Source: Prinsepia uniflora
Lineage: Eukaryota; Streptophyta; Magnoliopsida; Rosales; Rosaceae
Reading direction: 5' to 3'
Assembly: GCA_032719365.1 (NCBI GenBank)
Contig: CM064870.1
Location: forward strand, 24,866,738-24,930,737
Length of the DNA stretch: 64,000 nucleotides
This document shows, one piece after another, positions 10,384 through 21,556 of the stretch (the stretch's first letter is position 1; each line of letters opens with the position of its first letter). Below the pieces are notes generated by a model. The model did not search any database. It saw only the letters and a program-made list of their open reading frames with translations, and was not told the origin of the DNA. Made by a program: the position numbers and the translations under genes.

Positions 10384-11700
10384 AGATTGAGTCGCGAGGG
10401 TGTACTCAGAAGAATTGAGGTGAAACGCGAGATACAGGTGCGAACGGAGGACGTAAGTGACGTCTTATGACGTATGGGTCGGTTTGTCAGATTTGGTAGT
10501 ACTCAGAGATTTGACTTCAGATCATGACAGATGTTGCGATCTGTTTAGCCTACTAACCGAAGTCAATGGATTCCGACCAATTCTGTTAGTCAGAGTTGGA
10601 TCAGGTTGATTGAAGGTACGAGATGTGGCTATCAGAATGTACAAGATTTCACCTTTAGTCGTGTGAATTCCTTGCGGAATGAGTGAACCTACATAACGGT
10701 AGTTACGAACGCGTGGATGGTGTCCGGTTGAGCTGAGGACTTGAGAGTCCATTACAGATTGTTTTTCTCGTGTGATGAGTGAGCCCGGTATTTGGAAAAG
10801 AAGCATGTTTCCTACAAGATTGGAACTTCGGAATCAAGAGAAGTTGTAATTGAGATGATGACATCAAGTTCGTTCGACGATGACATCAAATCTCACCATC
10901 TTGGATTTGTAGGGGTGGGACGACGAGGAACGATATGACAGCTAGGAGTTCAAGAGGGTGTAAGAACCGAACACCTAGTTTGTGGGCCAATTTGATTGAC
11001 GTGACGAGTAGATGGTATTTAGCGTCACAGGATGTGACGAGTGAGTGTCCGAGGCGATGGGTTGATGTTTGCCTGGTGACGGACGGTTGGGGTCCGGACC
11101 ATGATTGGATTGCGGACAGTAGTTTGTGGTTGGACGTTGCCAGAGTGCAGTCCTTGAGTAGGTCGGGTGACGCCCCGATGTTGTTGTGGTATAGGTGCAT
11201 CGGAGTGTTGCACATTGGATGATGGGATTGACCATGATCAATCGGTATGTCGGGTTGAGAGTGCCCGAGAGTACGAGTATGTTGTAGTTTGGATAGAGTC
11301 CTAGATGGACATGAGTGGCGATCGGATTGGGTCTGATAGTGACGGTTTGGAGACTCACCGGAGTCTAGATGACAAGTGGTATTGCTGAGTGATGCGAGAT
11401 ACGAGTCGAGATCAGAGTAGCGCAGTGAAGCGCAGTGGAGCCGGGAGTTGCCGGTTGGTCACGACGGATGTGACCTGTGAGGGTAATGGATAGATAGTTA
11501 TCTGATGCGTTCAGATCGATGTGGTTGATGGGACTCTCACTAGAGTCAGTTTTGGGTGTAGGAATTTGAGAGAGTTGACTCGTACGAGTAGTTAGAGTCA
11601 GTTTGGGCATAGGTCTGAGGATGACCAGTGAGATGGGATTCGTGCCATTGTGATGGCAGAATTTGTAAGGTGTTGTCAGATCGGATGCTGAGTAGGATGC

Positions 11701-12206
11701 CAGCTTGGGTGTGATAACTCTATCGATATATCCGTAAATTTGACTGTCGATATAGATATTTTCATCCTTGGTAAAGATAGCATGGGTTCCATCGAGGTAA
11801 ATCCGGTAGTTCTAGGTAAGTTGTATTTATTTGTATATGCTTATCTTTTTTAATGAACGATTTGATAACGATGTAGGATTATTGGGACTTATACCCTTAT
11901 TTTATTCGCATGACTACCTCCGTTTTCTTTATGATCATCTTATTCACTCGCTGCTATTTGGTTGTTGTGTCGTTCAACCCCTAACGAGATAAGGCGTTAA
12001 GATTAGAAAGTGACATCATCTTTTGCTGCATTATCATTATGTGGGATTTTATTGGATTTGTAATTTGAAGTTTGACCTAGTAACTCTAATTAACCTATTG
12101 GGTTAATTCTTTTAGTTTTAAGTAGTTTGGGGTTGGTTTGTGTGGATTGATTTTGATCTAGGTTGTTTGGATTCTAATTATTTTGCATTCTTCATCTAAG
12201 AGGTGT
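11701..12206. other. Unassigned AT-rich flank
   Basis: I see no gene, repeat or element end I can support. It changes from GC-moderate retroelement interior to AT-rich sequence around 11700 and ends at the target duplication AAAAC of the family C LTR. Confidence 0.5.
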
Positions 12207-15149
12207 AAAACTAACAAGATCTATCCTCAATTTTATTAGAAAATCAAACCGGTCCTGCTCCCTTCTGACAATTTATGTCAGATTAGGTATTTTCTTATTT
12301 TTCATTTTTTTAATCTCATTTAACACTTAACCAAATAGATTTTATCCCTTAAGGGGTACTGCCACATATAACCCACTTACCTCGACAAGTAAGAAATCTA
12401 ACAATTCAAGCTCTTTTTTTGAACCTTATTTCTTTAGTCATTTGGTAAATGTTAGGTTGATTAATTATGGCAATATAACCAAGTAATAACAATGATATTC
12501 ATAATACAAGTTGCATATTTACTTAAGAAAAATCCTATCACATACATTATACTCACAACCAAATACTTTATTTCATTACTTTCATAAAATTTACCATGGA
12601 TCATACTTATTATTATTATTATAACTTTATTAAAACTCAAACATAATCACTTACATCAACCCTTTAACCATTTCCTTAGTATTCATCTTTTTCATGTCTT
12701 TCAATTCAGCATAAGTCACCATATGCATCCATTAATATCCCAAATATTACTGTAATCAAGTTCTTCCATTTTCCCAAATTTGAACTTGAATTAAAACATA
12801 ACACAAAATATTGGATACCTAGAACTATACACAAATGACACCTAATTATCTCAAAAATTACACCTTTAAACTCAAAATTGCAAAACCAACATCTTTCATG
12901 TTGAACGCATCCCAAGATACGGCGAGACACTCCTTCATGCGCTGCCTGAAGCCTTTGTGTGTGGGCTTCACACCCGTCACAAGGTCATCTTCAACTTGGA
13001 ATTGGGTCGACTCGGTTCCTGCGACTTGGGTCATCGACCTGTGAGTTCAACCCGGCCATAACATGACCATTTCACGACTAATTTCATGTTCTATATATCA
13101 AATTGATTCATTTCAATCCCAAGAATGTCTCTATGTACTTGAAATAACATAAATAGTAATAAAAATTAGAAAAGCTTACCTTCAAGCTTTGGTCATGGTT
13201 TCTCAACCATCTCGTTGGCCTTACATGCGCCCCAGCTCGTTTCTACTGGTCTAAAAGTGATCACAGGGCCTGTAGGAAGATACCTAACTACTTGTTCCCA
13301 AGCTTTCCAGTCTTGAGCTAGGAAACCCGAAATAAAAGATTATGGTTTCCCCAGCTCTTTATCATCGTATGTCCTACCCTTTTCTTGGTTTCCTCTTTTT
13401 ACCTCCTGACAGGACCTATCCCAATCCCCCTGGATTATTGTGGGATGTGCATGTTCCCGTCTGACACCACATGCTAAACAAGGGATAAAATGGTAACCCA
13501 CTCAGGGTTATCCAGAGTATGCAAGGATCTGCTACAGCCCGCATCCGCGATCAATCTGAAGGGTATCAAAAACCATAAAAGCTGTGAGTGGACAAAAACA
13601 AACAGTTGGAAAACAATTTAACAAAATGACATTTATACCCTTCACGTAAAAGCATGCATGCATCAGAAAACAAGTATTCAAATACTTTTCTCAAAAGCAA
13701 ACCATATTGCTTTTCAAAATAAAAAATAGTGAAAAATACTTCTCAATCAAAGCCATTTCCTCAGTAGGGTTTCAGCCCAAAACCAAATCACACAGGGTCT
13801 CAGTCCAAATAAAATCCATGTGGGACCTCAGCCCAAATATAATACCATGTGGGATCTCAGCCCATCATCATCAGTAACGATTCTAATCCTAGCAACATGT
13901 GCCCATAAGTTCAAGGACTGCTCTGATCCTAAGTATGTCGTCGTGAACACATCACCGGCCTACAATCTTCAGATCGTCGTGAACATATCATTGATCGATC
14001 TCATATACAATACTCCTGAGTCAAGCCTCCTTCAGCTGCTCGAAAACAGGTGCATCGTGACCTCTCCATACCTCGGAGGCGAGCATTATCTCCAAGGTGT
14101 TTTCCGGGGAAACATATTCACAACCAAACCCTCTCATAATCCAAGTCTTTAAACTCCCGAGTATTTAAACTCAAAACCATAATCATTATTTTGAAAACAG
14201 TGGAATCATTTTCATAACTATTGTAACTCAAATCAAAACAGTTATTTCTCATAAATCATCTCAACAGGATTCACGCTCGGAATATAGTTTCAACAAATCT
14301 GTTTCCACAAAACAATCATTGAAAACTGTGTCTATCAACACTTCATGGTTTCCTCGAATCCTATCAAATCCACAGCCCGATATGTTTCATGTTTGATTAT
14401 ACTCTAAGTCAAACCAAAAATCAACCAGGTCATATGCCCGAAAGATATTTCTAAATTTGAAAACCATTTCATTGTTCAAATTATTTTCCAAATCCTAATA
14501 ATCAAAAGGGATTTCCAATTGGGATTCATTCCCGAATCCTGATTTCACGCATCTCCTTGAAATCATTCAAAACCGTAAATCAAATCCTCGGTTTCATGCC
14601 TCTCCGTGAAACCGTCAAATCATATAATCACATGCACGTAGTATACTTGACCTAAGCCCAAATATCATATAAAACATAAATCTCGAACTACGTGCAATAT
14701 CATAGAAAATACGATATAAAACATATTTAAATCATATGCACACAAAGAATCTCAAATCATGTTCATAAGACATATAAAACAGTTATGCATGCATCATATT
14801 TCATAAAACAAAGTCCACTCACATACCGTCAGTACTGCGCACTCTGAAACCCACTCCGTAAGCCAATCCGAGGCAAATCCACAGTCTCCAGGACGTCCGG
14901 ACCTGTCCAAATCATTCTCAAGGGTCACTATCCATCGATACAAGTCCTAATCATAAACCCTCAAAACTCCAGGAACAATCAACGTGTTTCAAAAATGCTT
15001 CCCGAGGCTAAAAACCTCCAAATGACCGATCAAACGACCTCCAATTGACTTGAAACCAACACCATTAGATTCAAATCGTTGAAACCTTTTGAACATGACT
15101 AGTTTTACCCTCAAAATTCATGCCCACGCACCCTCACGTTCCTGTCAAA

Positions 15150-15640
15150 GTTTGGTCAACGGCGGTCAATGCTGACGTCAGCCCTAGCTGATGTCACTGC
15201 TGACATCAGCCTCACAGGTCTAACACATGTCAAGTCCGACAATTGGCCATGTGGCACTCTCTAACTGGTGACATGTATCACCCTCTGACACTGCCACGTC
15301 ACATGATGACGTCACCTGCTGACATCATCATTACCACGTGTCTCTAACACGTCAGCTCTGACGGCCTGACACACTACCACGTGGCACCACCTTATTGGTC
15401 CACGTGGTCTGACAATGCTGATGTGGACCTGCCACGTTAGCTGCCATTTCATCTGACACAATCTGACAGCTTGCCACGTGGCACCATCTCATTGGTCAAT
15501 GTGGTTTGACATGACTGACATGGCACTGCCATGTCACTGCTGACTAGGCTTGACAGCCTGTCACGTGGCATCACCTGATTTTTTACGTGGACTGATAGGT
15601 CTGAAAGGATGATGACGTGGGACTGCCACATCATCATCGT
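15150..15640. promoter_or_regulatory. Cluster of ACGT-core palindromes (CACGTG, TGACGTCA-like) in the LTR
   Basis: This ~490-bp stretch repeats words such as 'ccacgtggcacc', 'tgacgtca', 'ctgacatcagc' and 'tgccacgtcac'. I count at least five CACGTG and several TGACGTCA or near forms. G-box and TGACGTCA are the classic targets of plant bZIP and bHLH factors. In LTR orientation the cluster lies upstream of the first GTGAGTGGAC arm, where U3 promoter elements would be. Promoter activity is an inference. Confidence 0.5.
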
Positions 15641-16581
15641 CAACCTTTGGTCGGGTCGACTTGAATCTCTATAACGGGTCGTTTGACCTGCGACCCTGAC
15701 CCGATTCTATCTTCTTCATTTCTCAACCATTTTCCACCATTTTTCTTCCTAATGATTCGTCTCTAACCCAAGAAGGGATCTACAATCTTAAAACCATGAA
15801 ACAAGAACAGAAATTACCTGTTCAAGATGAAACTTCCACGGCCGTTCTTCAAATCACCACTAGAGCTTTTCCATTCGTCCAATCTCCTCGATTCATGGGC
15901 CCTACACACTCGCAAGAACTTAGGGAAGGTAACCAGGGCATCAGTTTTTGTCCAAAACGCCCAAAAACCAAATTTAAATTTCAAACTTAGTTGGGTTTCG
16001 GGTTTTTACCTTTTCCTTAGGCTACCGTTGAGCTCAGCCTCTCACCGCCATCCTCTCTGCCTCTCAACCTCACCCTCAACCTCTCTCAATCTCTCTATGG
16101 CCCTCAACTGGCATCAAATGGAAATGATGGATTGGGGGAGGGGTTTCGGGTTGGTTCGAAACGAAAAGAGAATGTGAGAGATGCATGTATGAAAGATAAG
16201 GAGCAATGGATGAGTAAAACTTGTCACTCATCCATTGGGCCTAAACACAAATATCTGGCCCACTAGAAACTAAAGTTCACTTGCCTCGTAATTCGTGCAA
16301 TCATACAACAATCCGTTCTAGACCCAAAAATTTCTCCTACGATGTCCGATTTTCAACGTGCCGCCTATCTACGAACTCGTATCGTCTCGATCTTCGTAAT
16401 GGACCTCGATCCACATGCATTTGACTTCCCGGGTCAAAAATCAACATTTTCACATGTTGAGGGGCAAATTCGTAATTTCACCTCGAATGTCCGACAATCC
16501 TCGATTAATTCCCGATTAGTCCTTAATTAATTCTCAATAATCCATCATTAACCTTAATTAATCTCGTAGATTCAGGACGGG

Positions 16582-19537
16582 TGTCAGGACCCACCCCTAA
16601 TCCTCCGGGGATTAAGGGCTAAATCCCGATCCCGTCTAACTTACGCATGACACGTAGACTAAACTGACGTCCAACCTTCATGTGACACTTAAGTCGGACA
16701 AGGGATTCTCGATCCAATCATCCAAAAACTTCCTAACTTCCCAAAGTGCGCAGAGTCCTACTGTGGATCGTACGTGTGATGTCTCCATCTCTCTCGACCG
16801 ATAGCTCGCGCCGCAACAACCTGGAGGGTATCGAAAACACGAAAAGACTGTGAGTGGACAAAAAATAAAGTATAAGTTTAAAAACAGTTAACAGAAAACA
16901 CAATTACATTTATACCCTCCGTTTCAAAAACCAATGCATGCATATCCAAGGTTGTCATAAAACCATGTACGAAAACCAAACACATTTTCCTTTTGCTCAC
17001 ATCCCGGGCCTTAGCCCAAAACCATCGAAAACCATTTCATTCGGGCATAGCCCAAAACCTCAGAAAACCCATTATTGAAAATCATACCACATTTCCGTTC
17101 ATCGAAACCTGCTGGATCTATCCGAGTCTTTAAACTCCCAAGTCTTTAAACTCAATCCAGGCCTCAATATAATCCGAGTATTTAAACTCAACAGCCCTAC
17201 GGGGGAAATATAAATATCCGAGTCTTTAAACTCCCGAGTCTTTAAACTCAATCCGTGTCTTTAAACCCAATCCGGGGACCGTCCCCCCGTCAATCATAAT
17301 CCGGGTCTTTAAAACCCAATAACTAGATCCAGCAAATCCAATCCAAAACCGTTTGAAAACCTTTTTCCATTTCCGAATCCGAATCCGCAATCTCATCAGG
17401 ATCCCGAATCCAAACCCAGAACTCATATCCATCTCCTTTCCAGATCCGAGTCCGCAACCATCATTCCGTAAGCCAGCATCCGGAATAACCATTCCGAACC
17501 CAAACCCGGAATCCATTTCAAGTCCCAAATCGAATCTCGAATCTTCATCCGAAAACCCGATTCAAAAACCTGAAATCACATTTCTCAAAACCACTTTTTT
17601 GAACTGGGCTTTAAGCCCGAAAACACTTTCCAAATTCCTTTTACTTTCTTTGAAATCAAATTGTATTTCAAATCCCGAAATTAAATCATTAAAACCAGGT
17701 TCAAATCACAATATTCAACAACTTATCGTAAAACGTGAAAATCCCGTAATTTCTTCGAAAAACGTGCAAAAACCATAAACCATCACAATCATAAATCAAA
17801 TCATAGAATCAAGTATAGAAAACATATAAAAAACATGTATGCATGCATCAAGAGTTAGAAAGCAAAGTCCACTCATAGGACCATTCCGACGTTGCCTCGA
17901 TAAGCGCGCACTTACGCCGTTTCCCGGCCAGTTCGCTATCCTCGACTTTTCCGAACCTGTCCAAAACTCATACTAAGGTCACTAACTACTTCAAAATGGT
18001 CATACTAAAACCCCATAATTTTTTCGTATTTTTAACCGAGCCCTAAAACCTTCGGACATCCCGAAACATATCGAGACGATGTCCGATTGGCTCGAAACCA
18101 GCGCCAAAATGTTCGTTACATCGAATAATTTAAAGTCATGTTGAAACCCTCCTCGAAAAATGAGCCACGCGCCCACACGCGTCGCCCTAAGGTGCTGCGC
18201 GTGGGCCTCACGGGCTGCTACAGTGTCGTCCCCTACCTTGGGACAGACCGGTTCGGATCGGCCGGTTCATCTGGACCGGCATACTCAATTTTCGTCTCTT
18301 TTTTGGTTCATTCTTCGTCCTTTTGATTCCATTAAATTCGTCCCACCATTTACAATTGTTTTAACTAATTAAAATCGTGCAAGGAGGACATGTTTTTACC
18401 TGCTAGTTTGAAATAAGAAAACAAGAGATACTTCCTCTGTGTCCTCGTCATTCCGGCCATGCCCATCCTTAATTCACATTCCAATCATCTTCCTGATGCC
18501 TTCAACAACTTACCCAACTAATCAAACCAGTCGTTAGGCATCAAAACACACTTCACCATTGCTAGGATTGAACGTACCCGTTCTCGGGTTCCTTAGTCAC
18601 AAACCACGGTAGACTTCAAATGGAGGCTAGATCCGTTCCTCTGAGCCTCCTAAGCCTCAAACTACTAATCAATTAGCTAATTAATCATTAATTTAAGCTT
18701 AACAGAATCGGCTAGAAATAGATCTCACGGCTTACCTGTGTTCTGCCTTCACCGTGCACGACGACCCTCCACGACATCACCACCACAGTTCTCACGTCCT
18801 ACTCTCCCGTTCTAGTTCATATCTTGAGGACAACCGGTCACCGTGGAGTGGGAGATCAAAAGATCCTCATTGTCCTCTGTTTTCAATTGATCGATTTAAA
18901 ACTAAACGGTTAACACTTCAACTGTACGACCGATTAGGCTAGAAGCCTCTAGGAGTAGACCAGGTGTCACCCTCCCTGTGGACTCAGCCCAAAAATCTCC
19001 AATTCCAGTCTCCCAGGTGTCTCAATCCGGTTGCACACAAATCCCAATGTGCTAAAAGACTAAATTGCCCCTAAATGCCAAAATTACCATTTTACCCCTC
19101 GAGTTCCTAGACCCATAACTTAACCGTCAGACCTCCAATCGACACATGCCACCTGTCGTTGTACTCAGGACGTCGAGATCTATCTAATGGTCCTCAGTTT
19201 GCGTGAAAACTAAGGGTCAAACAAAAAGTCAACAATGTCCCTCTTTTCACCAAATTATGAAAGTGTCCTCAATCTTCCGAACATCATAACTTTCTCCTTG
19301 AATGTCGGAATCGGGCGTGCCACCTGTCTACGGACTCGTGACGTCCTGAACTACGTTACGGTCATCGGTCAATGTCCAATTGACCACCCGAACTAAAAGT
19401 CAACAATTTGCCCAAACTAGGGGTAAAATCGTCATTCTACGCCCAAGGTCCAAAAGTAACCACCTAACCACCGATTAAACTCACTAATCCGTCACTAATC
19501 ACTTCACTAATCCCGACTCCCGGGATGGGTCGTTACA
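16582..19537 (-). mobile_element. Innermost family A solo LTR (2.96 kb)
   Basis: It runs TGTCAGGACC...GGGTCGTTACA on the + strand and is flanked by perfect repeats ACGGG (16577-16581 and 19538-19542). It is inserted 8 bases from the 5' end of the host LTR. Landmarks are CTGTGAGTGGAC (16848-16859), ATGCATGCAT (16934-16943), a dyad array (17118-17320), ATGCATGCAT (17839-17848), GTCCACTCAT (17867-17876) and the conserved 'aatgttcgttaca' box near 18109. The termini are intact, consistent with it being the youngest of the three layers. No coding sequence is seen. Confidence 0.92.
17118..17320 (-). repeat. GAGTCTTTAAACTC dyad array
   Basis: At least eight copies or half-copies of 'gagtctttaaactc' occur, alternating with 'ccgagtatttaaactca' and 'cgggtctttaaaaccca'. 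It is the same element as at 5088-5250 on the opposite strand. Variants keep the two halves complementary (GGGT...ACCC), as in the 7544 array. Confidence 0.7.
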
Positions 19538-20045
19538 ACGGGCCTTTACACCTCCCATTCTTCCTTCCCTCTTCTACATCTCTTTTCCCTCTCTTCTTCT
19601 TGGTCCCCCCTTCATATCTTAGGTTCCTTTCTTTTTCTCACTATTTTCTTCTCTTTCGGCCAACCACCACCGAGCTCCCCCTCTACACAAACACACTCTA
19701 ATTTAAAGTGGGTTAAGTCAGTGGAAGGAAAATGGGAGGAAAAAGTGAGAGCATTCTAGAATAGTCTAGGTTCCTCTTTCAAAATGACCAAAATACCCTT
19801 ATGTCCAAATGACCAAATTGACCCTTGTCAGTCTTGACCCTTAACAAACTTATTCGACCTCCTTTTTGGAATGATGTCTTTCTATGGATTCAAAATTTTG
19901 CGACCTTCGTAAATGTGCTTGCCCTACACATCCACAAAGCATTTTGGTTAAAAGTTAATATCTTGCCCTTATAAGGGAAAATTCATTATTTTCACTTAAA
20001 TTTTCTTAATGAACTTTTATCGAAATTCCGGACCGTTATAAAAAC

Positions 20046-20380
20046 GGTCTGATCCGATTATAAGCGAAATTCGGTTGAATTTTCAATATTTTCTATTAAG
20101 GGTATCTTTAGAAAGATTTTAAGTTTTTCAATGTTGTCACATAACCGGGCTTCTTATGAGATTCAAGAGGGAATTTGGGAAGAGTTCTGTTAGAAATATA
20201 TTCATAAAATAGAAAAATTAGGAATTTTAACGGCCGATCCTATAGGAATAAATTATAAAATAAAAGGACTTAATTTTCATTTATTAATCAAACAAATTAT
20301 GGTTTTCTTTCTCGATCAATATAATAAAAATGACACTATACATTATAAATATCCCAAATTGTTGTTATTCTTTGGTTAGG
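20046..20380 (+). pseudogene. Possible plastid-derived fragment, AT-rich with a decayed coding look
   Basis: Between about 20150 and 20380 one forward frame reads as lysine-, isoleucine- and phenylalanine-rich protein for some 60 codons after a stop, with segments such as LTADPIGIN and LLIKQIMVFFLDQYNKN. The composition resembles plastid-encoded proteins of the tic214/ycf1 kind. I cannot confirm the identity without a search. A nuclear insertion of plastid DNA would be common in plants. The alternative is a chance AT-rich frame. It cannot be expressed as it stands: it has no start and has internal stops. Confidence 0.3.
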
Positions 20381-20428
20381 AGAGATATTTTATTCAAATA
20401 CATAAGAGATATTTTATTCAAATACATA
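20381..20428 (+). repeat. 24-bp perfect tandem duplication
   Basis: Two copies of a 24-base unit beginning 'agagatattttattcaaata' are adjacent (20381-20404 and 20405-20428). Confidence 0.9.
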
Positions 20429-20869
20429 ATACATAGAATAATCATTAGTTTCATTCAGAACCCAATCGTGAACATCAAGAATAGTTTGTCAATAGCATAC
20501 TCTTAAAATAATTTGTGAACTGATTAAATTGACGATGGAACCAAGAAAAGAAACAAAAAATAAATTAATACAAAAATACAATTGGAGTTCCAACTATAAA
20601 TTAGTAATTCTTAGAAACCATGTCTCTTTAAACCATTTTTATAAAATTTAAATTACTTTTCTTTTTAAAAATAAATAAAATCGTTATATGAGTATGACTT
20701 AATATATGGAACATCTTCTTTTAATTATCGATATGTATTACGATCTAAAAGCTCTATAAGAAGAGCACCATTACCCTTATCTTTTCCAATTTGGCTAGTG
20801 GGTTCACCAATATTATACTTTCCAACGTCTCAATTTAGCAAGCGAGTTTTAAATAGGGTTATTTACATA
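20429..20869. other. AT-rich DNA, nothing assigned
   Basis: No coding signal, repeat boundary or RNA gene could be supported here. Confidence 0.5.
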
Positions 20870-21225
20870 AATACCATTTGAGATTTCAAATCTTACACAA
20901 AACACTCCTTAGGTTCTAAAAATATTACGTATAAACTCATATTTAAAATAATTATTAATTAAAATATGACATTAACCTAAAAATTGATAAAATTGACTTT
21001 TTATTGTAATATTTTCATAATTAGAATGATAAAGTATTCAAATAATCATAAGGATATTTTAGTATTTACATAACTTATATTATATTTAATTGAAAAAATT
21101 AATATTTTATAAGTGATGTATAAGATTTTTGAAATTTGAGGAGATACTTGTGTAATATCTAAAATTTGAGTGTTTGTGAAAATACAGAAAAATTAGAGGA
21201 TATTTGAATAAATAATTCTTTTTAA
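20870..21225. mobile_element. MITE-like AT-rich element (tentative)
   Basis: The ends are imperfect inverted copies. The left end reads 'gttatttacataaatacc', and the complement of the right end reads 'attatttattcaaatatcc'. Each end also carries an 'acaaacactc'-type word in inverse orientation. Size (about 350 bp), AT content and lack of coding fit a miniature inverted-repeat element. No clear target duplication was found. Confidence 0.35.
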
Positions 21226-21477
21226 TACCCTATTTTCGAGAAATTTCTTTTCCAATTTTCTTTCAAAATAATACTAAGGCTATCAACTACATTCCCAATA
21301 TTTTTATCCCAATACATGTGGCGCGCGATGTGGTAAATATTGTCATATTTTTAAATTATGTGGCACATAATCTGACAATCCTTATCAACTTTTTAGTCAA
21401 CTATCTTAAAATAAAAACAAAAAGAAAACATAAGAGACAAAAAAAGTATAAAATAAAACCCTGAAAATTTAAGAATG

Positions 21478-21556
21478 AATTATAAATTAGTTCAGTTTTT
21501 AGTCTAACTTATAAATTAGTTCAGTTTTTTAGTCTAACTTATAAATTAGTTCACTT
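21478..21556 (+). repeat. ~30-bp tandem repeat, 2.5 copies
   Basis: The unit 'tataaattagttcagttttt' plus 'agtctaactt' is present at 21481 and 21510 and starts a third time at 21540. One extra T separates copies 1 and 2. Confidence 0.85.

Larger units (their letters stand above)
8939..11700 (+). mobile_element. Non-coding interior of the 5860 gypsy-type element (LARD-like), 3' end missing
   Basis: This is 2.8 kb downstream of the primer site with no gag, protease, RT or integrase signature in any frame. All frames are short and show no family motif. The base composition differs from the AT-rich DNA that follows. A large LTR plus a long non-coding interior with a good primer site fits a large retrotransposon derivative, which would borrow proteins from an autonomous relative. 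An alternative is complete decay of an autonomous element. No polypurine tract or 3' LTR follows, so the element is truncated near 11700. The right limit is approximate. Confidence 0.6.
13407..19550 (-). mobile_element. Family A solo LTR (3.18 kb), interrupted by another solo LTR
   Basis: It is flanked by perfect 5-bp repeats CCTCC (13402-13406 and 19551-19555). On the + strand it starts TGACAGGACC and resumes after the inner insertion as 'cctttaca', the damaged end of TGTAACG... Arms: CTGTGAGTGGAC (13582-13593) and GTCCACTCAC (14813-14822). Each has ATGCATGCAT beside it (13654-13663, 14785-14794). An ACGT-core motif array is at 15150-15640. Its insertion into a family C LTR and its own interruption give the relative order of events. 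No internal retroelement sequence is seen, so recombination between LTRs removed it. Confidence 0.88.
12212..20040 (-). mobile_element. Family C solo LTR (~1.68 kb), interrupted by a nested solo LTR
   Basis: It is flanked by perfect direct repeats AAAAC (12207-12211 and 20041-20045). The left part (12212-13406) has the family C landmarks seen at 46231: 'ggtcctgctccc', 'ttaaggggtactg' and 'cccacttacctcgacaag'. The right part resumes after the insertion at 19556 and ends '...ccggaccgttata' (20040), the counterpart of 'ccggggtgttaca' at 51155. Both terminal dinucleotides are mutated (TA instead of TG), which suggests that this is the oldest layer. No primer site or coding region remains. Confidence 0.8.
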
